From Corallococcus coralloides DSM 2259 (GTDB lineage: Bacteria; Myxococcota; Myxococcia; Myxococcales; Myxococcaceae): DNA of 64,000 nucleotides. The stretch is taken from contig NC_017030.1 in the NCBI RefSeq assembly GCF_000255295.1, forward strand, positions 1,860,001 through 1,924,000. Direction: 5' to 3'. The first letter of the stretch is position 1. Every line of letters starts with the position of its first letter. Shown piece after piece: positions 63,410-64,000 of this stretch. Both the position numbers and the translations under genes were made by a program. The notes under the pieces were generated by a model. The model had not been told where the DNA came from, did no database searches, and worked only from the letters and a program-made list of their open reading frames with translations.

Positions 63410-64000
63410 ATGCGCTCGCGTTACCTGACCGCCGCCCTGCTCGCCCTCGCGCTGCCGCTGTCCGCCAGCACGGCGCCTGCCGCCTCGCGCACCGTCGTCT
63501 TCCAGGGCGGCACGGTGCTGGATGGCTCCGGCGGCCAGCCGCTGGAGGAGGCCGCGGTGGTGGTGCGCGACGGAAAGATCGTGTCCGTGGGGCTCGCCAT
63601 CCACGTCAAGGTGCCCAAGGGCGCGGAGGTCATCGACTTCAAGGGCCAGACGCTCCTGCCCGGCCTCATCTCCGACCACAGCCACGTGGGCCAGACGTCC
63701 GGCACCACCACGGGCTCCCAGAACTACACGCGGGAGAACGTGGAGAAGCAGCTGCGCCAGTTCGCCGCCTACGGCGTCACCACCGTGACGGCGCTCGGGA
63801 TGAACCGGCCGCTGTTCAACGAGCTGCGCAAGGAGGCCCACGCGGACACCTTCACCGGCGCGGACCTCTTCGGCGCGGGGCAGGGCATTGGCGTGCCAGA
63901 GGGCGGGCCGCCCCAGGCGATGACGAACAGCGCGCCCGACCAGCTCTTCCGCCCCACCACGGCGGAGGAGGCCCGCGCCGCCGTGCGCACGCTGGCGAAG
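63410..64000 (+). CDS. Secreted amidohydrolase (partial, cut by window end)
   Basis: The first 197 codons. ATG 63410 gives a signal peptide (LTAALLALALPLSASTAPAA). The next block FQGGTVLDGSGGQPLEEAAV and LPGLISDHSHVG, with the HxH metal-site motif, are the amidohydrolase/imidazolonepropionase family. The gene runs off the window, so the C-terminus is unknown. Upstream gap to the DisA-like gene (63221-63409) holds both promoters and no obvious gene. Confidence 0.9.
   Translation, partial: MRSRYLTAALLALALPLSASTAPAASRTVVFQGGTVLDGSGGQPLEEAAVVVRDGKIVSVGLAIHVKVPKGAEVIDFKGQTLLPGLISDHSHVGQTSGTTTGSQNYTRENVEKQLRQFAAYGVTTVTALGMNRPLFNELRKEAHADTFTGADLFGAGQGIGVPEGGPPQAMTNSAPDQLFRPTTAEEARAAVRTLAK

Overview
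The window is very GC-rich, densely coded DNA from a myxobacterium, most likely the Corallococcus/Myxococcus group. The evidence is a cysteine-rich ferrochelatase of the type described in Myxococcus xanthus, many secreted proteins and lipoproteins without known function, a GAF-sigma54 activator beside a clear -24/-12 promoter, a GldA/GldF/GldG-like ABC module, and a tandem family of lipoprotein toxins that resemble the SitA kin-discrimination toxins of myxobacteria. I saw no rRNA, tRNA or CRISPR array.

Region by region: 1-5747 holds apaG, hemH and three exported proteins of unknown function. 5748-9882 is a small genomic island. A displaced 3' end of the tRNA-threonylcarbamoyladenosine gene (tsaC/sua5) and the intact gene bracket a lower-GC glycine-rich lipoprotein gene and decayed IS5 and IS66 elements. 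10548-16763 carries an SRPBCC-SDR fusion and a four-gene ABC-2/GldG/DUF4340 operon. 16767-20302 (minus strand) is a four-gene operon in which a GvpA-like and a GvpF/L-like gas-vesicle protein flank a PAS histidine kinase and its response regulator. 20530-25451 holds redox, repair and housekeeping enzymes. 25598-28291 contains three tandem paralogues of an unknown secreted protein with repeated leader sequences. 28361-32219 has an AmpG-like transporter, a SIMPL-domain protein, an aminotransferase and Dps. 32333-35259 is an ahpC-ahpD peroxide operon with a near-consensus sigma54 promoter, divergent from a bacterial enhancer-binding protein.

35954-40169 is a 5-oxoprolinase locus in which pxpA and pxpB are fused. 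It is separated from pxpC by about 520 bp of imperfect tandem repeats, each with a palindromic hairpin and some covarying stem pairs. 40197-44018 encodes a TetR regulator, an acyl-CoA dehydrogenase, an ACAD10/11-type phosphotransferase and a phosphohistidine phosphatase. Upstream of the divergent outer-membrane protein gene, a sigma70 promoter overlaps two operator-like dyads. 44861-52312 contains a class V aminotransferase, cysE-cysK, a Nei-type glycosylase, a secreted esterase, an acyl-CoA synthetase and a TfoX-like protein. 52371-61896 holds three copies of a lipoprotein toxin gene with an AHH-type nuclease domain, each followed by an Imm11/DUF1629-type immunity gene. The first toxin copy is broken by a nonsense codon, and a MocR regulator plus an S9 peptidase gene lie between it and the other two. 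A DisA-like (DACNV) gene precedes the array, and a truncated amidohydrolase gene closes the window.

The two strongest candidates for undescribed biology are the Gvp/two-component operon and the three-copy toxin-immunity array with divergent C-terminal tails. The covarying hairpin array inside the pxp locus is third. All functions are read from sequence motifs by eye; no database search was possible.
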